From Rhizobium sp. Q54 (lineage in GTDB: Bacteria > Pseudomonadota > Alphaproteobacteria > UBA828): DNA of 64,000 nucleotides. Under the pieces are notes generated by a model. The model searched no databases. It worked only from the letters and a program-made list of their open reading frames with translations, and was not told where the DNA came from. Shown piece after piece: positions 39,939 through 49,351 of the stretch (position 1 is the stretch's first letter; each line of letters opens with the position of its first letter). The stretch lies in assembly GCA_945892755.1 (NCBI GenBank), contig CAMDDO010000001.1, positions 62,001-126,000 on the forward strand, read 5' to 3'. Position numbers and translations under genes: made by a program.

Positions 39939-41333
39939 CTAATAGCGCGTCATGTCGGGGCGGCCGACCGTGTGCTGCGTGCCGGCGAGCGGCACCTGCG
40001 CCATGGCCGAGGCCTCCATGGTGAGGGCCGCCAGATCTTCCGGCTCGAGTGAATGGACGTTGGTCTTGCCGCAGGCGCGCGCCATCATCTGGCACTCGAG
40101 CGTGAGCGTATGCAGGAAGTTGAACACCCGCACCGCCGCTTCATCGGGGTCGAGGCGTTTTCTCAGAAGCGGATCTTGCGTGGTCACGCCAACCGGGCAG
40201 CGACCCGTGTGGCAGTGATAGCAATGGCCGGCCGGCACGCCGACCTCGGCCTCGTAATCGGCCTCGGGAATATCCTTGTTGCAATTGAGCGCGATCAGCG
40301 CGGCATGACCGATCGCGACAGCGTCGGCGCCGAGCGCCAGCGCCTTCGCGACGTCGCCGCCATTCCTGATGCCGCCGGCATAGACCAGCGAGATCGAGCC
40401 TGACGCGCCGAGGTCGTCGAGCGCCTTCCGCGCTTGGCGGATTGCCGCGATTCCGGGCACGCCGGTTTCCTCGGTCGCGATGTGTGGCCCGGCCCCGGTG
40501 CCGCCCTCCATGCCGTCGATATAGATCGAATCAGGCCCGGTCTTGATCGCCATGCGCACGTCGTCGTAAACCCGCGCGGCGCCGAGCTTCAATTGAATCG
40601 GAATTTGGTGATCAGTCGCCTCGCGAATTTCCTGGATCTTGAGCGCGAGATCATCAGGCCCGAGCCAATCGGGATGGCGCGCCGGCGAGCGCTGGTCGAT
40701 ACCGGCCGGCAGCGAGCGCATCTCGGCCACCTGATCGGTCACCTTCTGGCCCATCAAATGGCCGCCGAGCCCGACCTTGCAGCCCTGGCCGATGAAGAAC
40801 TCGCAGGCATCCGCCAGGCGCAAATGGTTTGGGTTGAAGCCATAGCGCGATTGAATGCACTGATAGAACCATTTCGACGAATAGCGCCGCTCATCCGGGA
40901 TCATGCCGCCTTCGCCCGAGCAGGTCGCGGTGCCGGCCATGGTGGCGCCACGCGCCAACGCCATTTTTGCTTCATATGAGAGCGCGCCGAAACTCATGCC
41001 CGTGATGTAAACCGGAATGTCGAGCACGAGCGGGCGCTTGGCCTTTGGCCCGATCACCGTCGTGGTTTCGCACTTCTCGCGATAACCTTCGATCACGAAG
41101 CGGGTCAGCGTGCCGGGCAAGAAGGTCAGATCATCCCATGTCGGGGTCTTCTTGAAGATCGAGAAGCCGCGCATGCGATAGCGGCCGAGCTCAGCCTTGA
41201 TGTGGATGTCGTCCATCACCTCAGGCGTGAAGATGCGGCTATGCCCGAGCAGAGATTTATTGCGCTCTGGCTTCGCGCTGCGTTTGACGGTTTTTTTCGT
41301 CCGCGCCTCGAGCGCGCGTCTTTTGGTTGCCAT
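39939..41333 (-). CDS. FMN-binding glutamate synthase-family protein (GlxD/MgsC-like)
   Basis: GMSFGALSYEAKMALARGATMAGTATCSGEGGMIPDER, PIQLKLGAARVYDDVR, DGMEGGTGAGPHIATEETGVP. Confidence 0.9.
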   Translation of the reverse strand: MATKRRALEARTKKTVKRSAKPERNKSLLGHSRIFTPEVMDDIHIKAELGRYRMRGFSIFKKTPTWDDLTFLPGTLTRFVIEGYREKCETTTVIGPKAKRPLVLDIPVYITGMSFGALSYEAKMALARGATMAGTATCSGEGGMIPDERRYSSKWFYQCIQSRYGFNPNHLRLADACEFFIGQGCKVGLGGHLMGQKVTDQVAEMRSLPAGIDQRSPARHPDWLGPDDLALKIQEIREATDHQIPIQLKLGAARVYDDVRMAIKTGPDSIYIDGMEGGTGAGPHIATEETGVPGIAAIRQARKALDDLGASGSISLVYAGGIRNGGDVAKALALGADAVAIGHAALIALNCNKDIPEADYEAEVGVPAGHCYHCHTGRCPVGVTTQDPLLRKRLDPDEAAVRVFNFLHTLTLECQMMARACGKTNVHSLEPEDLAALTMEASAMAQVPLAGTQHTVGRPDMTRY

Positions 41334-41371
41334 GGCTAACTCCTTCGCGGGCGAACGCGCCCGAAAGCGGT

Positions 41372-42211
41372 CTACAACGCGATCTTCTTCTCGGTCGGCT
41401 CGAGCGTGTCGTAATTCCAGAGCTGCCGGCCGGCGACGATCTTTTTCAAATTCTCCGCGCCATTCGGGGCCTTTAGGCCATAGGTGCCGAGCTTGCGCTT
41501 GAGCCAGGCGATCTCGGTCTCGTTAAGTTCGCCCGGCACCGCATCGACGCCGAGCGAGCCGATCTTGCCGCCGACATAAATCGTGCCGTCATACATCGAA
41601 TCGCCGAGATTCTTGCCGGTATCGCCGAGGATGATCATGCGGCCGCGCTGCATCATGAAGCCGCAGAACGAGCCCGCCCGGCCGCCGATGATGATGGTGC
41701 CGCCCTTCTGGTCGATGCCGACACGCGCGCCGACATCGCCCTTGCAGACGAGATCGCCGCCACGGATCGCGGCGCCAAAGGTCGAGCCGGCGTTCTTTTC
41801 TATCAACACCACGCCAGCCATCATGTTTTCGGCGCAAGACCAGCCGACCCGGCCCGTGATGTGCACCATCGGCCCGTCGAGCAGGCCGCAACCGAAATAG
41901 CCGAGACTGCCCTCGAAATCGAGCTTGAGCCGGTTCAGCAGCCCAACGCCGATGCCGTGCTTGGCCATGGGGTTCTGCACGACGATATGGCCATAGCCCT
42001 CGGCCATCAGCGCGCGAATGCGCGCATTGATCGCTTGCGCGGTCATGGCCGCCGCATCGAACGCGGCGCGGCGCTTCAAATCGACGACCACCGCATCGGC
42101 ATAGACGAAGTTCTCGCCCTGCGCGGCGGAAAAAAAAGTCTGTTGCGTGCGACCGCGCAGCGATTCTTGATGTTCGGCGCCGGCGAGCGCCTTTACCTCT
42201 AGCTTTGCCAT
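41372..42211 (-). CDS. GXGXG-domain glutamate synthase-like protein (GlxC/MgsB-like)
   Basis: Beta-helix GXGXG repeats: FGCGLLDGPMVHITGRVGWSCAENMMAGVVLIEKNAGSTFGAAIRGGDLVCKGDVGARVGIDQKGGTIIIGGRAG. Confidence 0.9.
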   Translation of the reverse strand: MAKLEVKALAGAEHQESLRGRTQQTFFSAAQGENFVYADAVVVDLKRRAAFDAAAMTAQAINARIRALMAEGYGHIVVQNPMAKHGIGVGLLNRLKLDFEGSLGYFGCGLLDGPMVHITGRVGWSCAENMMAGVVLIEKNAGSTFGAAIRGGDLVCKGDVGARVGIDQKGGTIIIGGRAGSFCGFMMQRGRMIILGDTGKNLGDSMYDGTIYVGGKIGSLGVDAVPGELNETEIAWLKRKLGTYGLKAPNGAENLKKIVAGRQLWNYDTLEPTEKKIAL

Positions 42212-43155
42212 ACGCGGACCTCGCCGTCATAGGGATCCCAGGTGTCGATTTCCTTCGGGAAGATGCTGCGAATCGCCACTTCCTCGGAGGCGAGCGCGAC
42301 CATGTCGTCGCTCTCGAACAAAACCATCGGCTTCGCCGCCATGGTGTCCTTCGCCATGCCGAGCTGGTCGGAGGTCGCCACCAAATAGGTGAACACGCCA
42401 TCGAGCTCGGCGACGGAGGCCGTCATCGCGTCTTTCAACTTGGCGCCCTGGTGCATGCGATCGGCCAAATAAACCGCGATCAATTCCGAATCGCAGTTCG
42501 AGACGAAGCGGTGGCCGCGATGCTCAAGCTCGCGACGGAATTTCCAATAATTGGTCAGCTGGCCGTTGTGCACGACCGAGACATCCATGAACGGATAGGC
42601 CCAATAGGGATGGGCCGAGCGGATATCGACATCCGATTCGGTCGCCATGCGGGTGTGGCCAATCGCGTGCGTGCCTTTGAACTGGCTGAGCTTGTATTCG
42701 CCCGAAACACGTTCGGCATCGCCCAAATCCTTGATCAACTCGAGCGCATGGCCGAGCGAGAGGATTTCAGCGCCTTCGATGTCCTCGATATAGTCGGCGA
42801 ACTTCTTATAGGCATCGTGCGAATTCATCGTGCCCGGCTTGAAGCGAAGCTGATAGCGGAAGGCGTATTCGGTGGCGGGCTCATGCGCCACGATCTCGCC
42901 GCCAAATTGCGCGATGCGCTTGTCGACCTCGGCGCGCCGCTCGACGACCTGGCGGTGGATCTCGAAGCCTTTGCTCATGTCTTCCTGTTCGGCGACCTTG
43001 AAGCGCATGACGAAATCGCCGTCGCTTGGCGTGCCATAAAGCGCGAAGCCGGTCGAATCCGGGCCTCGGTGTTTGAGCGCGCGTAGCATCGAGGTCATCT
43101 CGAAGCCAACATCGGCGCGCGCGCCGCGATGAATAACGCCTGCTATGCCACACAT
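42199..43155 (-). CDS. Class II glutamine amidotransferase (GlxB/MgsA-like)
   Basis: MCGIAGVIHRG N-terminal Cys2, LKHRGPDSTGFALYG, HTRMATESDVDIRSAHPYW, VVHNGQLTNYWKFRRELEHRGHRF. Confidence 0.92.
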   Translation of the reverse strand: MCGIAGVIHRGARADVGFEMTSMLRALKHRGPDSTGFALYGTPSDGDFVMRFKVAEQEDMSKGFEIHRQVVERRAEVDKRIAQFGGEIVAHEPATEYAFRYQLRFKPGTMNSHDAYKKFADYIEDIEGAEILSLGHALELIKDLGDAERVSGEYKLSQFKGTHAIGHTRMATESDVDIRSAHPYWAYPFMDVSVVHNGQLTNYWKFRRELEHRGHRFVSNCDSELIAVYLADRMHQGAKLKDAMTASVAELDGVFTYLVATSDQLGMAKDTMAAKPMVLFESDDMVALASEEVAIRSIFPKEIDTWDPYDGEVRVWQS

Positions 43156-43186
43156 GGTCTGTAACTCCGCGAAGCGCCCGCCACGA

Positions 43187-44653
43187 TCACGGCAGGCAAT
43201 CGAGATAGGTGTTGAGATCCCATTCGGTGACGGTTGAGAGGAACTTCTCCCACTCGTCGCGTTTGTAATGCATATAGACCCGAAACATTTCATCCGGCAT
43301 GGCGCGTTTGATCACCTCATCACGCTCCAGCGCAGCGAGCGAATCGCCAAGCGACATCGGCAACTTCTTGACCTGCTTGCCGGCCTCCATCGCTTGATAG
43401 ATGTTGCGCTCCTCCGGCTCGCCCGGATCGATTGCGTTATCGATGCCATCGTCGAACGCCATGAGAATCGCGCTCGCCATCAAATAAGGATTCACCATCG
43501 AATCGACCGCGCGATACTCGAAGCGCCCGGGCGCCGATATGCGCAATCCGCAGGTGCGGTTCTGATAGCCCCAATCGGCGAAGATCGGCGCCCAGAAGCC
43601 GGCATCCCACAAGCGCCGATAGGAATTCGCGGTCGAGCAGCCGATCGCGGTCAAGGCCGGCAAATGCTTGATGATGCCGCCGATCGACATCAGGCCATAT
43701 TTGCCCGGCTTATTGCTGCCCTTGGTGTCGGGCATGAAGGTATTGTCGCCGCCCTTGGCGTATTGAAAGACGCTCGGCAATCCAGGCAGCGTGCTATGGC
43801 CGAGATTGTTGAGTTTGTCCGCGCCGCCTTTCCAGAGCGAAATATTGTGGTGGCAGCCATTGGCCGAAACGCCCATGAAGGGCTTGGTCATGAAGCACGC
43901 GATCAAATTGTTCTCGCGCGCGACCTGGGCGCAGATTTGCCGATAGGTGGTGAGCCGGTCGGCGGTCCTGAGCGCGTCGTCGAACATGAAATTGAGCTCG
44001 AGCTGGCCCGGCGCGTCTTCATGGTCGCCCTGAATCATGTCGAGACCCATGGCGCGCGAATAATCGATGACCTTCAAGAAGATCGGCCGGAGCGCCTCGA
44101 ACTGATCGATGTGATAGCAATTCGGCTTGGTCATGCCGCCAGCCATTTGACCATCGGGGCCGCGCTTCAGCCACATCATCTCGGGCTCGCAGCCATGACG
44201 CATTTGCAGCCCGTGCTTCTTTTGGAAGGCGTCGTGGTGCAGGCGCAAATTGCCGCGGCAATCCGAGGTCAGATGGCCGCCCGGATTGACCTTTTCCTCG
44301 CGATTGCGGAAGCAGGTGCAGAAAACGCGCGCGACCCGTTTGTCCCACGGCAATTGCACGAAGGTGTCAGGGTCGGGCAAGCCGATCAGCTCGGACGCCT
44401 CGGGGCCGTAGCCGATATAATTCTTGTGGCGATCGACATAGAGGTTCGCGGTCGAGCCATAGACCAGCTGAAAGCCGCGCTCGGCGATCGCTTCCCAATG
44501 GTCCGCCGGTATGCCCTTGCCGACGATGCGGCCGGTGACCGAGACGAACTGATAATAGATGTAGGTGACGCCAAGCTCGTCGATCTTGGCTCGAACCTGT
44601 TTGATTTCCTCGGCGCGTCCTGGCCGCGCGACATGGGCCTCAAGATCAGTCAT
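43187..44653 (-). CDS. GlnT/type III glutamine synthetase-like enzyme (possible gamma-glutamylmethylamide synthetase)
   Basis: GGHLTSDCRGNLRLHHDAFQKKHGLQMRHGCEPEMMW, QGDHEDAPGQLELNF, NGCHHNISLW, EYRAVDSMVNPYLMASAIL; immediate upstream of the glx/mgs-like trio. Confidence 0.85.
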   Translation of the reverse strand: MTDLEAHVARPGRAEEIKQVRAKIDELGVTYIYYQFVSVTGRIVGKGIPADHWEAIAERGFQLVYGSTANLYVDRHKNYIGYGPEASELIGLPDPDTFVQLPWDKRVARVFCTCFRNREEKVNPGGHLTSDCRGNLRLHHDAFQKKHGLQMRHGCEPEMMWLKRGPDGQMAGGMTKPNCYHIDQFEALRPIFLKVIDYSRAMGLDMIQGDHEDAPGQLELNFMFDDALRTADRLTTYRQICAQVARENNLIACFMTKPFMGVSANGCHHNISLWKGGADKLNNLGHSTLPGLPSVFQYAKGGDNTFMPDTKGSNKPGKYGLMSIGGIIKHLPALTAIGCSTANSYRRLWDAGFWAPIFADWGYQNRTCGLRISAPGRFEYRAVDSMVNPYLMASAILMAFDDGIDNAIDPGEPEERNIYQAMEAGKQVKKLPMSLGDSLAALERDEVIKRAMPDEMFRVYMHYKRDEWEKFLSTVTEWDLNTYLDCLP

Positions 44654-44734
44654 CCCGTCATCCCCCACGATTGATTCTTAGACCGCCGCGTCATGGCGCG
44701 ACGCTTTGCACGCCGTCGCGCTAGCGGCCTCTGC

Positions 44735-46078
44735 TCAACTCCATGGGAACGGGCTGTTCGAGACCGGGTGGAGCCGACCCGCCGCGAAACGCGACTGCCG
44801 AAACGGCTCCATGAGCCCGCTCTTTTCGCCCAGAATTTCCTCGGCGGCGAGCTTGCCGACCGCCATCATCTTGTAGCCGTGGTTGGAGTCCGCGATGACG
44901 TAGCAATTCTCGCGGAACACGTCGAACACCGGGAAGCTGTCGGGCGTGAACGCGCCAATGCCGCCCGAAGGCTCCATGCGATATTTGCCCGACTGGCCTT
45001 CATAGCGCTTCTGGCAGAAGGCGAGCGCGGAGCACCACATATCGGCGAATTTCTCGTCGACCACGAATTCGGGCGAGTCGACGCCATAGGGATCGATTGC
45101 GACCTGATCGGCCGGCCGCTCGACCTTCCAAGGCGAGGCCCCGCCCTGAATGCCGTTGAAGTTGAAATCGGGCTTATAGTAGATGCCCCAAAGCTTATCC
45201 GTGATCAGCCGCCCATCCAGATCGGAATGGAGCGGCGCGTCGGTATCGACGTGCATCACGGGCGGCATGGCGCCATCATTGGTCAGACCATATTGGGGCT
45301 CGACGCCAAGAGTGCCCTCTTCCAGGCACCAGAAGGTCCACATCGGTACGTCACGGTGAACCTTTCCGTCGCGGCCCTTCACCTCGATCGCATCGGGCAG
45401 GTCGAGCATCTTCCAAATGCGGGGGATCCAAGGCCCGGCGCCGACCACGACATGATCGGTCCGGATCGTTCCGCCGCTGGTCTCGACCGCGGTGATCGCG
45501 CCGGAATTGCTGCCGCTCTTGAAGCCGGTCACCTCGACCCCGGTGAGGATGCGAACGCCCGCCGCTTCGGCCTTGTCGGCCAAGCGATAGATCGAGGCGC
45601 GGTTATTGGCGTAGCCGCCCTTCTTCTCGTGCAGGACCGAGGTGATGCCCTTGGCCTGCCAATCGCTGAAGATGCCCTTCATGTAGGACGTGCACGCCGC
45701 TTCGCCCTCGATGAAGCTCGAGGTATAGCCGATATCCCGCTGTTCCCGGGCGATCTGGGCCACGTTCTCGTGCATGCTCTCGGGGCTGATCTGCATGTAG
45801 CCGACCGGGTGATAGCTATAGCCCTTGGCGTCGCTTTCCCATTCCGCGACGCATTCGGCCATCAGCGCACGCATGGCGGGCTGAAAATAGTTGTTGCGGA
45901 TCACGCCGCAGGCGATGCCGGACGCGCCTGAGGCGATGCCGCCCTTGTCGAGCACGACGATGTCCTGACCGGCGGTCTTGCCCTTGGCCTTGAGCTTGAG
46001 TGCGAGGTGATAGGCGGTGCTCAAGCCGTGAATGCCGGCGCCGATCACGACATATTTCGCTTGCGTGGGAAACGCCAT
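44735..46078 (-). CDS. FAD-dependent oxidoreductase, sarcosine oxidase beta/MgdA-like
   Basis: YVVIGAGIHGLSTAYHLALKL, GIASGASGIACGVIRNNYFQPAM, VVVGAGPWIPRIW; same strand as the GlnT-like gene. Confidence 0.85.
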   Translation of the reverse strand: MAFPTQAKYVVIGAGIHGLSTAYHLALKLKAKGKTAGQDIVVLDKGGIASGASGIACGVIRNNYFQPAMRALMAECVAEWESDAKGYSYHPVGYMQISPESMHENVAQIAREQRDIGYTSSFIEGEAACTSYMKGIFSDWQAKGITSVLHEKKGGYANNRASIYRLADKAEAAGVRILTGVEVTGFKSGSNSGAITAVETSGGTIRTDHVVVGAGPWIPRIWKMLDLPDAIEVKGRDGKVHRDVPMWTFWCLEEGTLGVEPQYGLTNDGAMPPVMHVDTDAPLHSDLDGRLITDKLWGIYYKPDFNFNGIQGGASPWKVERPADQVAIDPYGVDSPEFVVDEKFADMWCSALAFCQKRYEGQSGKYRMEPSGGIGAFTPDSFPVFDVFRENCYVIADSNHGYKMMAVGKLAAEEILGEKSGLMEPFRQSRFAAGRLHPVSNSPFPWS

Positions 46079-46162
46079 CTTCCGACCCGCCATCTGGCTC
46101 GTGGCGCCAAGACCGGCGCCTGATGAACGCAATAATAGGGTGAACCGCCCGAAATATGTCAA

Positions 46163-46181
46163 GCCAATTTGCGCCAATTGG
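46163..46181. promoter_or_regulatory. Candidate operator: GCCAATT repeated at 10-bp spacing
   Basis: GCCAATTTGCGCCAATTGG in the gap between the oxidoreductase (-) and the GntR regulator (+). Confidence 0.3.
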
Positions 46182-46261
46182 TTCCGTGCGGTGTAATTTT
46201 CTGGCATTCTGCGTCGCAATGAATCAGAATGGCTAGTCCAATGTCAGGAAGGCGTCGCCCC

Positions 46262-46981
46262 ATGTCCGTCGCCGCAGAATTCCAAGTCGTGCCGCGCCCG
46301 ATTTCGGGGCCGCTCGCCATCGCCGCCACGTTGCGCAATCGAATCGTCACCGGCACCTATAGTTATGGCGAAAAAATGCCGACCGAACGCGCGATGGCGA
46401 TCGCGTTCGGCACGTCGCGCGCGACGCTGCGCGAAGCGCTGCGGCTCTTGGAGCAGGGCGGTCTCATTCAACGAAAAGTGGGGTCGGGCACCTATGTGAT
46501 CTACCAACCGGCAGGCGAGGCCGGCCAATCGAGCGAGGACGTCGCCGAAATCACCAGCCCCTTGGAGTTGGTCGATGCACGCACCGCGATCGAACCGCAC
46601 ATGGTGCGCTTGGCCGTGCTGAGCGTGACCTCGAAGGACATTGCCGGCCTCGAGGAAGCGGTTGCCGGCATGGCGGCCGCAGGCACCGACGCCGAGCGCT
46701 TCACCCACTGGGATCGCATCTTCCATCAGCGCATCGCCGATAGCACCCGTAACCCCCTGATTGCCGCCCTCTACCGCCAGATCAATCACGTGCGCGGCCA
46801 TACCCAGTGGCGCACCATCAAAAGCGCGGTGCTCACGAGCGAGCGCATGGCCCACTACAACACGCTGCATCGCCAGATTTGCGAGGCGATTCGAGCGCAC
46901 GATGCCGAGGCCGCGTGCCGCATCGTCGAGACGCACATGGACGAGGCGCGGAACGATCTTCTGCGCGGCGGCTCGCGCTGA
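46262..46981 (+). CDS. FadR/GntR-family transcriptional regulator (FCD domain)
   Basis: LRNRIVTGTYSYGEKMPTERAMAIAFGTSRATLREALRLLEQGGLIQRKVGSGTYVI plus all-alpha C-terminal domain. Confidence 0.9.
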   Translation: MSVAAEFQVVPRPISGPLAIAATLRNRIVTGTYSYGEKMPTERAMAIAFGTSRATLREALRLLEQGGLIQRKVGSGTYVIYQPAGEAGQSSEDVAEITSPLELVDARTAIEPHMVRLAVLSVTSKDIAGLEEAVAGMAAAGTDAERFTHWDRIFHQRIADSTRNPLIAALYRQINHVRGHTQWRTIKSAVLTSERMAHYNTLHRQICEAIRAHDAEAACRIVETHMDEARNDLLRGGSR

Positions 46982-47170
46982 GGCGAACAACGCCCGAATC
47001 CGGGCGGCCGGGCGCGGCCGCGGCTATCCGTTCACGGCCACGATTTTCGATTTGACGACGGATTCGCGGCGAATAGCGAAGCTCGGTCTTGCCGAGTGCA
47101 CCCCATTTGCGCTTCCATCCCGACAATCAGCGCGGGGAAACCCGCAATAGCCCAACAGGGAGGGGAGCGC

Positions 47171-47929
47171 GTGAAGCTCAAAGGTAGAGTCGCCATCGTG
47201 ACCGGCGGATCGCGCGGCATCGGCGCCGCGATTTGCCGACGCTTCGGCAAAGAGGGCGCCAAGGTCGCCGTGGTCGGCAACACGAACATGGCCAAGGCCA
47301 AGGCGGTCGCCGACGAAATCGTCAAGGCCGGTGGCATGGCCAAGGCCTTCAAGGCCGATGTCTCGAAGCCAGCGCAATGCGAAAAGCTTGCCAAGGACGT
47401 CGCGAAAGCCTTGGGCGCGGTCGACATTCTGGTCAACAACGCCGGCATCTTTCTGTGGGCCTCGGTCGAGGAAACCACCGAGAAACTATGGGATGACCAG
47501 CACGATCTCAATTTGAAGGGCGCCTTCTTCATGACCAAGGCCGTGGTGCCGGGCATGAAGAAGAAACGCCATGGCAAGATCGTCAACGTGACCTCGATCG
47601 CCGGCGTCGGCGGCTTCCCTAATTCAGCGGCCTATTGCGCGACCAAGGGCGGCCTCGAAATCATGACCAAGGCGCTTTGCCTCGAGCTCGCCAAATTCGG
47701 CATCAATGTGAATTCGGTCGCGCCCGGCAATATCAGGACCGACATGAACGCGCCTTTGCGCAAGGGTGACAAAGGCTATGACAAGCGCCAAGCTTCGCTG
47801 ACGCCGTCCGGCATCGGTCATCTTGAGCCCGAGGACCTGACCGGCGCCGTGGTCTATTTTGCCTCGGACGACGCGCGGCAGACCCACGGGGCGACGCTCT
47901 TGGTTGATGGTGGTTGGGCAGCCTGGTGA
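47171..47929 (+). CDS. SDR-family oxidoreductase
   Basis: KGRVAIVTGGSRGIGAAICRRF, LVNNAGIF, YCATKGGLEIMTKAL; GTG start after GGGAGGGG. Confidence 0.93.
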   Translation: MKLKGRVAIVTGGSRGIGAAICRRFGKEGAKVAVVGNTNMAKAKAVADEIVKAGGMAKAFKADVSKPAQCEKLAKDVAKALGAVDILVNNAGIFLWASVEETTEKLWDDQHDLNLKGAFFMTKAVVPGMKKKRHGKIVNVTSIAGVGGFPNSAAYCATKGGLEIMTKALCLELAKFGINVNSVAPGNIRTDMNAPLRKGDKGYDKRQASLTPSGIGHLEPEDLTGAVVYFASDDARQTHGATLLVDGGWAAW

Positions 47930-47999
47930 ACCGATGCGCGGCGCATTGGCGGTACCGCTTGCTGATTAGCCTGTTCGACAATGAGGGAGAGAGAACAAT

Positions 48000-48860
48000 A
48001 TGAAACCCGCGCCCTTTCGCTATGTGCGCGCCCGCTCGGTGGATGATGCCGTGGCGGCGCTGGCACGCGACCCCGAGGCGAAGCTGCTAGCCGGTGGCCA
48101 GAGCCTGATCGCCATGATGAATGTTCGAGCGGTCAAGCCCGAGACATTGGTCGACATCAACGCGCTTTCGGCGCTCGACTATATCAAAGTCAAGGATGGC
48201 GGCATCGCGATCGGTGCGATGACGCGCCATGAAACGGTGAAGAGTTCGCCTTTGGTCGCAGAGCATTGCCCGCTCTTGGCCGAGGCCTATCACTGGATCG
48301 CGCATCGTGCGGTCAGGAACCGCGGCACCTATGGCGGCAATTTGTGCCACGCCGACCCGGCCTCGGAGAACCCGGCGGTTGCCTTGGTCACCGGCGCGAC
48401 CATGGTGCTGAAAAGCGCCAAGGGCGAGCGCACCGTGGCGGCCGATGATTTCTTCAAAGGCGTCTACCAAACCGCGGCGAGGCACGACGAACTCCTCATC
48501 GAAGTGCGCATCCCCTCACGGCCCAAGGGCCAGGGCTGGGGCTTCATGGAAGTCAGCCCGCGCAAGGGCGATTTCGCGATGACCGCGGTGGTCTGCACGC
48601 TCGAGCTGGCCGGCGCCACGGTGAAGACGGCGCGCGTCGCCTATGCCGGCATCGCCGATCGGGCGATGCGGTTCGCGCCCGTCGAAGCGGCGCTTACCGG
48701 CAAGCCGGCCAATGAGGCAACCTTTGCGGCCGCCGGCGCGGCGGCGCGCAAGGCGATCAATCCGTCGTCGGATTTCCATGCCGACGAAGCCATGCGGCGC
48801 GACCTCGCGGAGACATTGACGCGCCGCGTGCTGGCCGCTGCCAAAGCGCGCTGCACCTGA
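48000..48860 (+). CDS. Molybdenum hydroxylase FAD-binding (medium) subunit
   Basis: KLLAGGQSLIAMMNVR, TYGGNLCHADPASENPA. Confidence 0.92.
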   Translation: MKPAPFRYVRARSVDDAVAALARDPEAKLLAGGQSLIAMMNVRAVKPETLVDINALSALDYIKVKDGGIAIGAMTRHETVKSSPLVAEHCPLLAEAYHWIAHRAVRNRGTYGGNLCHADPASENPAVALVTGATMVLKSAKGERTVAADDFFKGVYQTAARHDELLIEVRIPSRPKGQGWGFMEVSPRKGDFAMTAVVCTLELAGATVKTARVAYAGIADRAMRFAPVEAALTGKPANEATFAAAGAAARKAINPSSDFHADEAMRRDLAETLTRRVLAAAKARCT

Positions 48861-48871
48861 GGGAGAAAAAA

Positions 48872-49351
48872 ATGAGCAACGAGAAAATCACGATCACGGT
48901 GAACGGCAAGCGCTATGACAAAGAGGTCGAGCCACGCCGCCTGCTGAGCGACTTCATTCGCGACGATCTGCGCCTGACCGGCACCCATGTCGGCTGCGAG
49001 CATGGCGTGTGCGGCTCGTGCACGGTTCTGATGAACGGCAAATCGGTGCGCTCCTGCCTGACCTTCGCGGTGATGGCCGATGGCGCCGAGATCATGACCA
49101 TCGAAGGCCTTGGCACCGCCGAGAACATGCACCCGCTGCAAAAAGGCTTTTGGGAGAAGCACGGGCTCCAATGCGGTTTCTGCACGCCCGGCATGCTGAT
49201 GACCGCGGTCGAGCTGCTGAAAGAGAAACCGCGACCGAGCGTCGATGAGATTCGCGAAGCCTTGTCGGGCAATCTCTGCCGCTGCACCGGTTATCAAACC
49301 ATCGTCGAATCGATTCAGCGTGGCGCCGAGATCATGCAGGGAGGCAAATAA
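48872..49351 (+). CDS. Molybdenum hydroxylase (2Fe-2S)-binding (small) subunit
   Basis: GTHVGCEHGVCGSCTVLMNGKSVRSC and CGFCTPGMLMTAVELL...[10 protein letters not shown]. Confidence 0.95.
   Translation: MSNEKITITVNGKRYDKEVEPRRLLSDFIRDDLRLTGTHVGCEHGVCGSCTVLMNGKSVRSCLTFAVMADGAEIMTIEGLGTAENMHPLQKGFWEKHGLQCGFCTPGMLMTAVELLKEKPRPSVDEIREALSGNLCRCTGYQTIVESIQRGAEIMQGGK

Noticed and set aside
43268-44674. 468-aa plus-strand ORF opposite the GlnT-like gene
   Set aside because: Antisense to a strongly recognisable enzyme; no motif of its own.
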